This document shows positions 1-62,289 of a stretch of DNA of 64,000 nt, one piece after another (the stretch's first letter is position 1; each line of letters opens with the position of its first letter). A program made the position numbers and the translations under genes. The DNA lies in contig JAPXFQ010001303.1 of assembly GCA_028564705.1 (NCBI GenBank), positions 687,501 to 751,500 of the forward strand, given 5' to 3'. The stretch is from Apricaphanius iberus. Taxonomy: Eukaryota; Chordata; Actinopteri; Cyprinodontiformes; Aphaniidae. The notes beneath the pieces are model-generated. The model had not been told where the DNA came from and did not search any database. It saw only the letters and a program-made list of their open reading frames with translations.

Positions 1-337
1 CCGTATGGTACGCAAGAAGTGCCCATCCAACCAATCCAAATTGTGGGAGCTGCTTCTAGAAGCGTGGGGTGCAATTTCTCCAGATTACCTCAACAAATTA
101 ACAGCTAGAATGCCAAAGGTCTGCAATGCTGTAATTGCTGCAAATGGAGGATTCTTTGATGAAAGCAAAGTTTGATGTAAAAACAATCTTATTTCAAATA
201 AAAATCATTATTTCTAACCTTGTCAATGTCTTCACTCTATTTTTTATTCATTTCACAACATATGGTGGTGAATAAGTGTGACTTTTCATGGAAAACACAA
301 AATTGTTTGAGTGACCCCAAACTTTTGAACGGTAGTG
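1..337 (+). mobile_element. 3' end of a Tc1-like DNA transposon (truncated by window edge)
   Basis: An open frame at 2-175 encodes a Tc1 transposase C-terminus (LWELLLEAWGAISPDYLNKL, then stop after GGFFDESKV). It is followed by a long AT-rich terminal inverted repeat ending CAAACTTTTGAACGGTAGTG at 337, with TA at 338-339 as the target site. The visible coding end has no stop or frameshift, suggesting a fairly young copy. Its other end lies outside the window. Confidence 0.85.
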
Positions 338-926
338 TATTGTTGTATCTTATTTTTTGGGACTAATATCTTTAGTAAGAAGTCAGAGGTAAAAGTCTGT
401 TTTTACCAATATTTTAATTGGGCACTTTTTGAGGAGCAGCAGAGGCCGTGGATAAATAATGGGGAGTATGTGTGACCTTTGAGGACCTCTGAGACAAAGA
501 GTTTTATTGCAGGCTGTAAAAACAGGATGTCTGTAGATTTAGGATGCCAGAACCAAGGCCATAAAGCTGGGAGTTTTGCTTAGGATCATAAAACTCAGAA
601 TGAACTTTTGACTTGGATCCAGGAGAAAAGACACGTCCCTTATGACTGCATAATTTTTGACATCCAATCGTTGTTAAGACACTGTTTAAAACGTTCTGAT
701 TGGAGCAGATTAATTCTGGGAGGTTTTGGATGTTTATAAAAGTTATGACACGAAAACCATTCTTCGTCAGAAATCTTTGTCTGGCCCAGAGAAATAGGGC
801 ATGTTTTCTCTGTAAAACCGCATATTTGTTAATCTGTTCAAAATAAATGTTAAAACTGGAAATTGGCTCCCTTTTGTCTCTGCTTGAACATGCACTGAAT
901 TAATTTTGATAATATTTAATTCAACA

Positions 927-956
927 GTATATATACACATAAATACATATATACAC

Positions 957-997
<41 letters not shown>

Positions 998-1080
998 AAT
1001 ATATACACATATATACATACACATTATATATATATATAAATACATACAAACAAACATACATATGTATGTACATACATACA

Positions 1081-1114
<34 letters not shown>

Positions 1115-1165
1115 CATACATAAATATATATATGTGTATGTATATATATGTATAATATATTTTTA
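927..1165. repeat. Compound microsatellite (AT)n / (TACA)n
   Basis: About 240 bases of AT dinucleotides mixed with uninterrupted TACA/CATA tetranucleotides (densest at about 1070-1110). The tyrosine-, isoleucine- and cysteine-rich open frames here on the minus strand are products of the repeat, not genes. Confidence 0.95.
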
Positions 1166-1634
1166 ACATTACACTAAGCGAGGAATTTGGACATCCCAAA
1201 AACTCTGACTGATTTGCCGGAGCTGAAAGGTGACATTGTGATGAGGTTAATGTGACGTGGCATACACAGGTCAAGTCATCGCTGAGAACCAAGTAGGCTT
1301 GCTAAAGGTCACTGATTAACTCAATGACTTCTAAAAACCCACGTCAAAAAAAGGTCTGACGTAATATTGTGGATAAAGACGAGAACAAGGTAGAAGTTTC
1401 TGCCAGTAGACATCAAAAATAATTTGATCACCTGGATGGATGTGGTGTGAAGGAATGGCCTGACCTGCAGCTTTTCTACTGCATTGAGCCTCAATGATAG
1501 GTTGTCCATGATAGGTATTTGACATTTCTGCAATTCACTAAAATGTACAATTTGCTCTATCAATAGATATTAAATATTTTATCCACTAAAACTCTGAAGA
1601 GTGTGGAAAAAATTTGATATGCGATCCTCTATAG

Positions 1635-2115
1635 CAGGTGTGCCCAAACTTTATCTCTCAGAGGGCAAAAATGAAAAGCTATCAGAGAGCCGTGGGCCAA
1701 ATGTAATAATATTTTACTCAAAATACAAATACAATTGTATAAGATTTTTCATTATACAGTTATTTAGGCAAAATAACAAAGAAGTAATTTATAGTCATTT
1801 ACAACACATATCTAAACGTTAGCAGATTTAGCATTGATGTCAGTAAAAAAAAAAAACATCTTGCTCCCAACATTTCTCTACAATTAATATAAACAACTGT
1901 TTGCCTAAGTAATCAGAAAGTAATGCAAACTCGATGGATATGGCAGAGAAATGACGCAGGGGTGGGTTTTTTTTTGGCATTAATTGTTAACTTAAAACTC
2001 ACAGAACACCACTGTTAACTTATCCAACTGTTACTTTCACAATCTTTTAAAGACAGAGTAACATTCAAATTATTAGTAAAAAACAGACTGATTTTAGCCG
2101 GTCCTTTGGATGAGT
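1635..2115. mobile_element. Partial hAT-type non-autonomous element
   Basis: Starts CAGGTGTGCCCAAACTTTAT and contains GTGGGCCAAATGT, wording shared by a common vertebrate hAT-derived family. The 8 bases before it, CTCTATAG, look like a typical hAT target site. The right terminus has decayed (last recognisable block GGTCCTTTGG near 2100), so the end coordinate is approximate. Confidence 0.5.
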
Positions 2116-5100
2116 GATGGAGTAGTACTCACTCTAACAAGCTGTGTTATCATGGCCTATCTCTGTAGTTATACTGCTGTAGGCTTAAAAAGTTCAAGGA
2201 CAGACTGTCTACAAGTCTGCTATTTTTCTCTTCTACTACTTTCCAGTTGCATTATTAGCTGTTATTTCGACTGCTTACTTTGTTCTCTGTCAGTCCGTTT
2301 CTCTCAACAGAAGCTACACCTGGTCTGTCATTCTACTTAGCTGTAATGCCTTGTTGGAGGGGGCTTCGCCTGGGATGAAGCTCCTAAGAACTGAACATCC
2401 TCCTTGTCCTGTTATGAACTTTTTTTACTTTCTTTAATATAGAAAGTACTCTTACATTGGTTCCTTTTGTTCTCTGCTGTCTTCTTAAAGCCCCAGACGT
2501 TCTTGGCAGATAGCTGCTTGTACTGAGCTGGAGGTTTCTTCCTGTAAAATTGTAATTTTGCCTCTCCACTCTCACTACATGATTGCTCAGTTCGAGGGAT
2601 TGCTGTGGTTGGAATCTACAGAATCCTCATGATCGTTTTGGCATAAATTTAAAAGAAGATCTGTGGCCAAAATGTAAAAATTATGTTCAATGAACTTGTC
2701 AAACTTTGTGACTGGCTGACTTTGGGCTTTTATTCCTAAGAAGAATGGCTTAAGTCTCTGTGCATAGATGGCAGAGCACACCCCCACAATTCATGCAGCT
2801 GGTTCTATGAAGTATTGACTCAGAGCAGATGATAACAAAGAGTCTGGCATTTTGAAATTGGTAAAAAAAATATATATATAAAGCGAGTCAAGTTACTTCT
2901 GTCAGAATTATGCACTACTTTCTTCTGGTTTATGACATTAAATCCCAGTAATACAGATTGAAGTGATCGGTTGGAACATAACAAAATGTAGAAATTCAAG
3001 AGGATTTAATTATTTTGCAATGTAGATTAAAATCAATCACACACAAGAAACTAATACAATACTTTATGAAATATATTTGAAGATATATGTTTAATATAAT
3101 GCGGCAGAAAGTAGCAGCACTCAAAGGCATTTAACATCTAAATAAAAAAGAAACAAAAAACTGATTTGGAAGTGCTACAAAAAACAAATAGCTTTAAAAA
3201 AAAAAACTATAATAGGCAGCCAGGGAATTTTAAAAGAGAAACAAATACTCAGAACAAAGCTTGGGAACTGTCAGGCGTTAAAATGAAGGAATCCCTTTAT
3301 AGTTGCTTTTATTTGCAAGCATTTACAGACTTACAGTATCTTTACATAAATCTAAGCCTAGAAGATTTGAAATGAAAACAGACTAGTGTGGATAGTTTTG
3401 ACAATTACAAATGAGGACATAATAAAAGCAATTATATAAATATGCTGATCCGAATCCGAGTTTAAATGAAACACTGTTTATTTTAAAAAGTGGGTGCCAC
3501 CTATTGATAATTTGTTTATTGTTGCCTAAAACGCAATATAGTCAGTGAATAATGAGTCAGAAATATGGTTCATCTTCATTAAAGAAGAGATAGCAGACAG
3601 CACAGGCAGCTAAATCATATACGATAGGCCACATCATGGTGACAAGTCATTATCTACTACAGATGTTTTGCAGTCATTCTGCCTCTAAAGCATTTAAAAC
3701 CACAAAAACAATATCATCTGCAGCTGCATAGAGCCTTTGATTGGCAACATGTAGTGTTGGGTAATGCAGCATGATATCTGCTTTTAGAGGTGGACCATTT
3801 GCATCATATTTTTTGCTCTGAATGACGATTTTAAAAGTAGATGGTATGAAATGGCTCAAAAAAAAAAAAAGAGGTCACCACGGGTTGTTTACAAAAATAT
3901 TTACCAGGAACCAATAATGGCATTACTAATTTGCATTAAATATAATAATGAGCCAATGAAAAGTCACAAATAACTAAATGAAATAACTGAAATAACTAAC
4001 TTTTCTGGCTTTAATAGTGGAACAGGGTGCTTATTTAGGTTAAGAATCTTTATTGTACTAAAGTCTTCTTAGACCGCTCCATTACCCTCTTAAACTTTGG
4101 CCACCTTTGACTTTTCTCTACGTTATTAAAAAGTAAATGAGAAGCGCTCATGTGAAATGTGATGTTCAGTGACACGGCTAACATGTAAAGTACAAATGAT
4201 TGGCTGGCTTTTTAATAAGTGGGACACTTCTCTTCTTTGCTTATAAAACTTGCCTCTCACATGCTTTGAACTCAAAACAATACATGTAGGGTTAATATAA
4301 TTTCAATTTGTTCATCTCAGCCAACAGATCGTACAATTTAAAATCATTCAACTTTTTGAGAACTACACTAACAGTGCGTGAAGCACATCTCAAATGTCCT
4401 TGTGTCAAAAATCCACATTTTAGAACTCAAATTTTACTCACAAACTAACATTTATTGCAGATCAGGGTTGTACAGGAAAGAAGGATGATGGAATGCAAAA
4501 AAAAGAAAATAATATTTTCATTTTCTTTACTACTCTTTTAAAATACTTTAATGAATCAGATCAGATAAGAACCTTGCAAGCAGTCAATTGATGATGTCAT
4601 AGCAGAAAAAAAAGAGATTCTCATTCAAATTGCTTATTTTATATGCTAAGAAATCCCAAATCTCTCTGAGATTCTGCCTCATCGCAATCAGGTCTCCGCT
4701 CTGAACCCCAGCATCACAAGGCCAAACCAGGAAAAAAGCTTCATACTGTAATAGAAGCTATTTACTTTTATGGTGTGGGCTCAGTCCGTAATAAGTAAGT
4801 GACTGTCGGGAAGGAAATTTAATAGAAAACTATTACTGGGCCACCTCCACAGAAAGACCATCCCAAAAGTTGTTATTACCTCCAGGTGGTCCACTCATCT
4901 ACCACGCGATGTGGTTTGACAGGATATAAAAATCAATATGTGGGAGTGGACTAATTACCAAAACGAGTATTGTGTGCTATTATTAGTAATCACTACCCAT
5001 ATCTCAAACTATCATATTTCTTAGTAAAAGCCTTCCTATCTTGCTTAAAAAACACTTAGTAATAGTAGAAGGGTCTGAGAGTTGGTTGATAATTGTGATG

Positions 5101-5969
5101 TAACTCACATTTATCATAGTTTATCAATTATATATTTTGTTGCTTTTTGCATTTTTCTATCAATGTAAATGAAGTAGTAAATCATTTTTAATTTGATATT
5201 TTATAAATAAGCAAAACACAAATGGTACATAAATATTATGCAACAATTTGTTTAAACGTTTTTGTTGTTGATTCAATAATATTTAGTGGAGTAGCAACAA
5301 TTTATAGATACACACACACTGTACTAACTGCAAATTTCATTTATCAATCCATTTATCAAGCTATCCATCTATTTATACCCAGAGTTTATGATTTAGCTCT
5401 GTAAGTTGAAGATATTAATACAATGTATTTTTTTTCTATAACTGTTCCCTTTACAGAAGCTTTTGCAACATTTTAACTTACCAAGAACCAATTCTTCAGT
5501 TTCAAAAGTCCTTCAGTTAATTGGTTAATTTGTTTACTTCATACTCTTCTTTGGAATCTGGTTACAAATAGCTGATTCTAATATTACAACTCACATTGTG
5601 TAATGTTGGGTCACTTCCCAGAATAAATAAAAGTGTGATTTTTGTCTGATTTTTAATGTTTCAAGCATTTCTTGGGGTTTCTTCTTCAGGTTCAGAACAA
5701 ACCTGCCAAAATTACCATGGATAAACTTTGCTCTAATTAGAAGCTGGAGAACTGCCTAAGTGGATGGCGTTGAGTATTACTTGTTTTATTTCTCTGCCAT
5801 GCTGTCAGTTATTTATTTATTTATTTTTTGCAACTACAAAACACGTAGAGAAAATAAACACTGTTTTCCCAGTGATAATTCTAAACCTGTGCTATAAGCA
5901 AACCATCTGACTCATCCTTTCAGAGAAGGCAAGCAATAAGAGATGGCATTATAAAACAACACTGGTTTT

Positions 5970-6265
5970 TAGGGATGGACAAAAACAGACACTGGTATCA
6001 TGGCCGAAACTGCGCTAATGTACTCATATCGGTAAGTTAGCAGATACTATGAACTGACAGAAAATTTTTATTTTTCACTTATTTTAGTTCTGTGGTCCCT
6101 TTTATTAATATTTTATTTTTCCTACAATTCAACAAATCTTCCAGTTCATTACATTTTATTTGTGGTAAAAGTATCGACATCGGTACTTGGTATCAGCAAG
6201 TACTCAGATCCACGTACCGGTATCATATCGGTTTGAAAAAAAAAAGTCGCATCGTTGTATCCCTA
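5970..6265. mobile_element. Complete 296-bp hAT-type MITE with 8-bp target duplication
   Basis: Begins TAGGGATGG and ends ATCCCTA as an inverted pair. It is flanked on both sides by the identical octamer CTGGTTTT (5962-5969 and 6266-6273). The interior is rich in TATCGG/GGTATC motifs, as in related copies at 18126 and 26749. No coding capacity. Confidence 0.82.
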
Positions 6266-6319
6266 CTGGTTTTCACATAAAAGCTACTCCAAATTCAGCT
6301 CTCATTTCATTGTTCTTAC

Positions 6320-56210
<49,891 letters not shown>

Positions 56211-57044
56211 CTGGAAAATGAAAAACAAAACAAACACATTAAAAAGAAATTGTTTCAGTGGATCGGCATGCACACAGTGTGGAAAACATATTAATGAAAA
56301 AATTTAAATGCTTCATCCACCCAGTGGGAGGATGTGGTGACTCAGTTACATTCAGATTTCTCTGTTATGGTTTTGGCCCTGAGAGAAAGAGTGACTGAAC
56401 ATCAAAACATGAGTTCTGTTTATGATCAACCACACCCCCCCCCACTCCACCCCTGTGATTAAGCATTTCTGCCCTAATGGGCGGGGTCTCTGTTGTAAGC
56501 TCCACACATCCGAAAGTCTGAGTATCTGAGCTAAAAGAACTGCGTATTTTTCCAAAACATTCAGCTCTGTAATTGATTAGGTGTAGTAATAATATGATCT
56601 CAAATGTTTTATATCAGATCAAAACACTTTTTCTTAAAACTAAGTTTCCCAAAAATGTAAATCAGACAGTTACACTATGGCTTCAGTTTTCATGATAAAA
56701 CACAGTCAACATTAAAACAGCCCAGTGAGCAACATGAAGAGGCCCAAGCAACCAAAAGATATAATCTACTGCTTTTTTGAGTGTCTTGAAGTGACCACCC
56801 ACTGCAATTCTTCACAATGATAGAGTGCATATAATTAGACACCATCCGTATATAGGAAAAGGAAAGAGCCCAAAAAAATATTTTCCTCCAGAACTGACAG
56901 AATGTTCTGATTTTTGGGTGCAACATCTCAAATACATGCGCCGACAAGTAGTTATTCAACTGACTGTTATTTCTTCTGAGCTTTAAACGGCTTGTTTGAA
57001 GCTGGGGGGAGAAAAAAAATGAGGGCTTTGGAAAATACATGTCC

Positions 57045-57135
57045 CTGTAATGTTTCACATTTTTTAATATTATGAAAGCATTTTATTAGGATTTAATGTG
57101 TCCAACCAACAGAAAGTAGTCTGAAAAGCAGGTAA
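57045..57135 (+). repeat. Tc1-like terminal-repeat fragment
   Basis: GTTTCACATTTTTTAATATT, then GCATTTTATTAGGATTTAATG and CCAACAGAAAGTAGTC, a diverged copy of the terminal region seen at 49960-50040. Confidence 0.45.
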
Positions 57136-57162
57136 AGATTTCTGGATGTGATCTGACCATCC

Positions 57163-57375
57163 ATCCAATATCTTCTGTTTATTCTGGGGTCGAGTCATGG
57201 GGGTAGCGGCCCACCCAGGAGTCTCTCCAGCCACTTGGGCCAGTTCCTACAGAGGAATCCCAAGAAACACAGTCCCTCCAGGGGTCATCCTAACCAGATA
57301 CCCCAGCCACTTCAACTAACTCCTTTCTATGTCGAGACTCGAAGCCCAACAGCTCTACTCTGAGTCACTCTCAGA
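57163..57375. repeat. Non-LTR-like interspersed repeat
   Basis: CCATCCATCCAATATCTTCT, then TCTGGGGTCGAGTCATGGGG, AGTCCCTCCAGGGGTCATCC and CAACAGCTCTACTCTGAGTC, the word order of a very common teleost LINE-derived repeat. Orientation and clade not determined. Confidence 0.55.
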
Positions 57376-57973
57376 TTTAATTTGAATAGCCATACATTTT
57401 CTAACACTATTTATTTATAAAAGTATATGCATACATAAATAAGGTTTTAGTCTAGTTCCTTTTCGCTAAGTATTGGGGATGAGCCATTTTGAAACCCTAA
57501 CATCCCAAGGATGTTGAACAGTAAAAAAAAAGATGAATCTTTCATATTTTACCTGAAGCTCTCCTGAGACACAAACTGATGAAAGGACAGATGGATGGAT
57601 AGAAAAATTATTAAATGCATTTATGGGTAAATGGAAGGAATAATAAGGCCTGGGTTTTTGAAAAACCAAATATTCTCACCACCTTTTTTTACGTGTTCTT
57701 TGCTACTCAGAATTAGTGTCTGAGTACCAAGTACAAGCCCAACAGATTTACTTTCCCAAGCAGAGCATTACAGCTTTGCTAGAGAACTCCACTTGATATG
57801 TATGTATGAAAAATCTTTATTGGTGATTGCTGTGGGTTTAATTTCTTGAAATAATGGACACGAAATTGAGATAAGATGGAAGAAAGAAAGAAGATCAAGA
57901 AGAGAAACAGGACCGGTAGAAGTGGGAACTGATGATACAAGATAGGGAGGTAAACAAAGAACACAATTTTAAC

Positions 57974-59452
57974 CAGGGTTTTTCCTGGCTCAAAAAGGCG
58001 GAGGTGGTACCATCCTGACCATGCGCCAACACGTGCATGAATTCTGTGCATTCAACTGACTCACTTTTTTAAAGTGTAATTCTAATAAGTATATGACAAT
58101 TATCATGTTAAAGAATCCTTCATTAAAAAAAATATATACAAAAATAAGGAGCCAACTTTAAACTGTAAGTGCATATAGTTGTAGGGATTTATCCACACAT
58201 CTGGCAGCCAGACATTAACTATTATTATTAACTTTATTTAATTATTAACTATTCATAGTCTATTATTATTCTGTTCCAAGTTTTATCACAATAAGCACTC
58301 AAGGTATAAACAGGTGTTGAAAATGGCACCTCTTTCAATTAATAACAGTTGAAAGCCAAAGGATTAAGTGTTGTGTTTCTCAAATGACAGACATTAAAAA
58401 TTCACATTTAGCACAAGGATGGCAAATTTATAAGCATCCGTCCAAGAAAAATATGCACAACAATAAAATGCGTTACCTGGAGAGATTTTCAGACTCTCTC
58501 CACACAATGGAAAGTGGGAGTCAACCAAAAATATCATATTCATATTTCTCATCCATCCAGGGTAAAAAAAAAAAAAACTTCCGCCAGACCCATGACATTT
58601 AGATCATGTATTTTTTCTATCTTTAAACGGTACCTACAACATTGCAGAACATTTTTGGAGCAGAAAGGAGTCTGTAAAAATCTTGAAAGTAGCATCTGCG
58701 CAGAAAGAAACATGACAGACACATTTGTTTATCTACTCTGCACATTTAATAAATATATTTCTCTTTCCGTTTCCCAGTGAATTAGACTGGAGGAAAGCTC
58801 TCAATATTCTCTCTATAATGTTTAGATCCATAAATATGATCACATTTGTAATCTGCAGTACTTTATTTAGAAAGATTGCCTTTAGTTTTGCAAATGACTG
58901 GATTGCTGGCGCAAAAAGTAGGTCAGACACCAAAACGATCCCTTCATGGTGCTGTTTGGTGGAGCCAAACCCGTCATAAAAAGTGTCCTGTCCTGCATTC
59001 TGACCATGATTCTGACCCTCGCCAGTCCCTGCCTGCAATTTTCACATCAACCATGATTACCTTTCAACTGCCTGTTATGATTATTTGTCTGCGCTGTTTC
59101 ACCTGGGTTCCTAACTCTCCTCGCAAGTTTGTTTTTTAAATTAGTGGCTGATTTTGCCAGGTCATATCTGTAATGCTGAAATCCATTAACGTTACAGAGG
59201 ATGTTTTTAGAAAGTAAACATGACCTGCTTGGATGCAAAAAACAAAACATTTACCTGGTTAAAGAGCCGGGGGGGAAATCAGGACATCGATAGCACCAAC
59301 TAGCAGGAAAATCAAATTTTTACACTCTATGGAAAACAATTTTATCTTCCTTTTCAGCGCTTCCCCCGGCACACCGCTGCTGATACAGCGCCCCCATAGT
59401 GGCGCAACGCTGCAACTGCCGCCATGCAAATTTGAACGCAGGAAAAACCCTG
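57974..59452. mobile_element. 1,479-bp hAT-like element with 8-bp target duplication
   Basis: Both termini begin, reading inward, CAGGGTTTTTCCTG (14 identical bases). The flanks are ATTTTAAC (57966-57973) and ACTTTAAC (59453-59460), 7 of 8 identical. It contains GCGCCCCCATAGTGGCG near the right end. The interior at about 58700-59050 has a 101-codon open frame on the minus strand with no confident family. No transposase recognised. Confidence 0.8.
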
Positions 59453-59831
59453 ACTTTAACAAAACGGGATCTAGTAATATGAACTAAAAAGCAATAATGA
59501 ACACAAAACTAATGTTTCTGGTAAGCTCCTGGTACCAACTATCTATTGACGATACCCTGAGCTCAAGATTATGTCCGTACACACCAGTATCCCCACACCT
59601 ATGTGTGTGTGCGAGCATGCAGGTGTAAATAAGGTTTTCTCATGCAAGTGATTCATAGCTGGTGTAAGGAACCGTCAATCCTTCCCACAGGAATCGTGGC
59701 AGACATGAAGGAGGTCGGAGACGTATACGTCCAGAGGCCCCCCAGAGTGCAGGGGCCACAAGCGGACCAGCGCAGGGCCGACCACCCACAAAGAGAGGAA
59801 CAGACGGAAGCACAGAATAGTAGCTCAGTAG

Positions 59832-60180
59832 CTCAGAATAAACTTTAAAATACTCCAACTAGTTTATAAATCACTAAATGAAGACTTGTTGTCACTATAC
59901 CAACCCAGCAGACCACTCAGGTCCTCCGACTCTAGTTTACTAAACATCCCTAGAATTTGAACCAAACATGGAGAAGCAGCTTTCAGTTTCTATGCCCCAA
60001 AAATCTGGAATACATTTCCAGACGTCTGCAAGGCTTCTGAATCGTTATAATCTTTTAAATCAAAGATTAAAAATCTGCTCGACAAATTCCATTTTTAATG
60101 TTTTTCCTAAACTGTTGTTTTTGGTCAAATGCTCTAAATGGTTTTACTGATTCTCGTGTTATATCTGTTTTTAATTTTTC
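59832..60180 (+). repeat. Non-LTR retrotransposon ORF2 C-terminal remnant
   Basis: Broken plus-strand translation contains a run like RPLRSSDSSLLNIP, then KHGEAAFSFYAPKIWNTFPD and a following lysine-rich tail. This corresponds to the RPLRSS...AFS-xx-P-x-LWNSLP block at the end of L2/Rex-type LINE polyproteins. Several frameshifts. Confidence 0.55.
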
Positions 60181-62188
60181 ATATTTACATTTGAAGCCAG
60201 AGAACAATTCTCCAGAACAGTGCTTTATAGTTGCTGTAATCAGTAGTCAATCAAGCGTTTGGGCACTACATACTCTATATACAAAGGACAATATATCTAA
60301 TAAGGTCTTTTGGCGATTTTGAACACAAGTAAATGTAGAGAAACCTCAAATCAGACGGATTGGTTTGTTTACATGTTTTTTTTTTAGAGTATTCTGTGAG
60401 CTGCACTTCTAGTAAAAAGCTTTACAGCTTAATCAAAACTTATTTTTTGTCATCCATTGCTCCTTTGAGAGAGGATAAGTTCACAAGTTGAAGAAAATAA
60501 ACTCTGGTTAAACAGAAACGGCACAGAGATTGTCGGCAGATTCACCATGAAAAGTCGGCACCCCCTGCTGTCCTGGTGAGGAATTGCTTTGCAATATTGC
60601 AAAACCAACGGAGAACTATAAACAAAAAAAATCTCCATCAATAAGTCAGTTTCTGGGTGTAAACTAGCTGACAGAGAAGTATAAAACAGGCTTAATTTAG
60701 CTTCTACAACTGCAATAGCGGGTGGCTGCGATATCATTAAAATCACTAGTTAGTGCAAATTGGAATCGGTTGCATCAAAAGCTTGGGGCAGATAACGCAT
60801 TACAGGAAGAAAATTTCCTGTGTGGTTGACAGGCAAATCATAGGAAAATATCTTAGTTTTATGAGATACCCGGCTATGAGTTAAAAAGGCCTAAATTATC
60901 AGAGAAAATGTAAGCAATATAATATCTAACAAAATTAACATTTCTATCATGCATCTGTCATGCTAACTGTGGAAAATCAACACACTAAACAGTTTAAAGA
61001 GTAAAAATATACAGAGATTAAAAATTGCTACAAGCTGGCACCTACCCACACAAGGAGCTGAAAAAAGCTACTTCCTCTGATAAAAAAAGCAAACCCATGA
61101 AGCGACAAAACGTATTTTCCATTAATAGGTGCCCCAATGATGTTTGCGCTAGCTCAATACAACAGCATCAACCGTGAAGCTTTAATAGAGTAAAATAGCC
61201 CATATTGCTGAATGTCACAACTAATAGCTTTTCTACAGTCAGATTCTCCCATCTTAATGTTGAAAATCTGAAGTTCCTCCAGAATTACTCAAAGCTTTTT
61301 GATTTTTGATGTTGAGTTGTGCTATTCTCTTTCTGTTGTACATCTTGGTTTGAAAAGTTTGTGGAAAATCTTCACAGATCTAATTATTGTTTAATTATCT
61401 AATCCTGCTTTAGATTTAAGCAAAGCAAAACCTTGTCGCCGGCTTATCTGGCATGTTTGGTGATTTTCATGATGCGGTTCATTTGCTTATATATTCTAAC
61501 AAATCTATGAAGCTTTTGTACAACAATGTTATTACTAGTAGGGTTGCATCCGGTTAAACGGGCAGTTGTGATATGACTGAATCAGTGACGACTTTGATTG
61601 TGAATAACTGACTTTTTTCCATCTAATTTTCCATTACTGCAATTTCCTCACCGTTATCTCTAAGCTTCATCAAAAATATACCCCGGTGTGCCTCAAGGGA
61701 AGTTAGAGACCATCCTTCCAGCCAAATATATTACTATCAATTATATTATGGTTTGGGTGAATACTCGATTCTGATTGGCTGGAAGGTTTATGTTAAAAAG
61801 TGATAATGTTCACCTAGGAAAGGCGTCCCGTCAAATTGCCTGATGACAGTTCTAAATTATTGGGCTGGCTCAAATGGTAACGGACACTCAACGTTATTTC
61901 ATAGCTGACTCATCGCTGTGGCCACGTTGCTCGGTAACGCCTGTATACGGGAGATATTAAATAGTGCGCTCGACTTATTAATAAAAACATTCACGATTTT
62001 AACTCTAAAACACATTAAAGTATTATAAATTGATAAAATATTTCTTTCTTTAATAAGTGACCATGGTATAAGTGGGATAATGCCCTTCGAGGTGTCCATT
62101 ATCAGAATATAATGGACTCCATTATTTTCTGCATGTATATATGCATAATAACCTCTATTCATGGTGACATCCACTGTGGTGTTTGGTG

Positions 62189-62191
<3 letters not shown>

Positions 62192-62232
<41 letters not shown>
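62192..62232. repeat. (AT)20 microsatellite
   Basis: Uninterrupted AT array that abuts, and may have consumed, the left end of the Sleeping Beauty-family relic. Confidence 0.95.
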
Positions 62233-62234
<2 letters not shown>

Positions 62235-62289
62235 CCTAACGTGTCTCTTTTTAAGTTAGTTAAAATGACAATGCCATTTGCTTAGTATC

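Larger units (their letters stand above)
1..6319. other. atrnl1 intron downstream of exon w23 (not closed in window)
   Basis: Apart from the Tc1-like end (1-337), a TACA/AT microsatellite (927-1165), a partial hAT-like element from 1635 and a complete short hAT-type element (5970-6265), I recognise nothing. I see no coding exon on either strand and no candidate transmembrane exon. Confidence 0.7.

Noticed and set aside
767..1292. Two overlapping minus-strand open frames rich in Y, I, C, V and M
   Set aside because: They translate the AT/TACA microsatellite; no codon structure or family resemblance.
1..6319. Search for the transmembrane exon (IAFSQ...LVQFFVTFFSCF type) on the minus strand
   Set aside because: No such reading in any minus-strand frame; the exon must lie outside the window.
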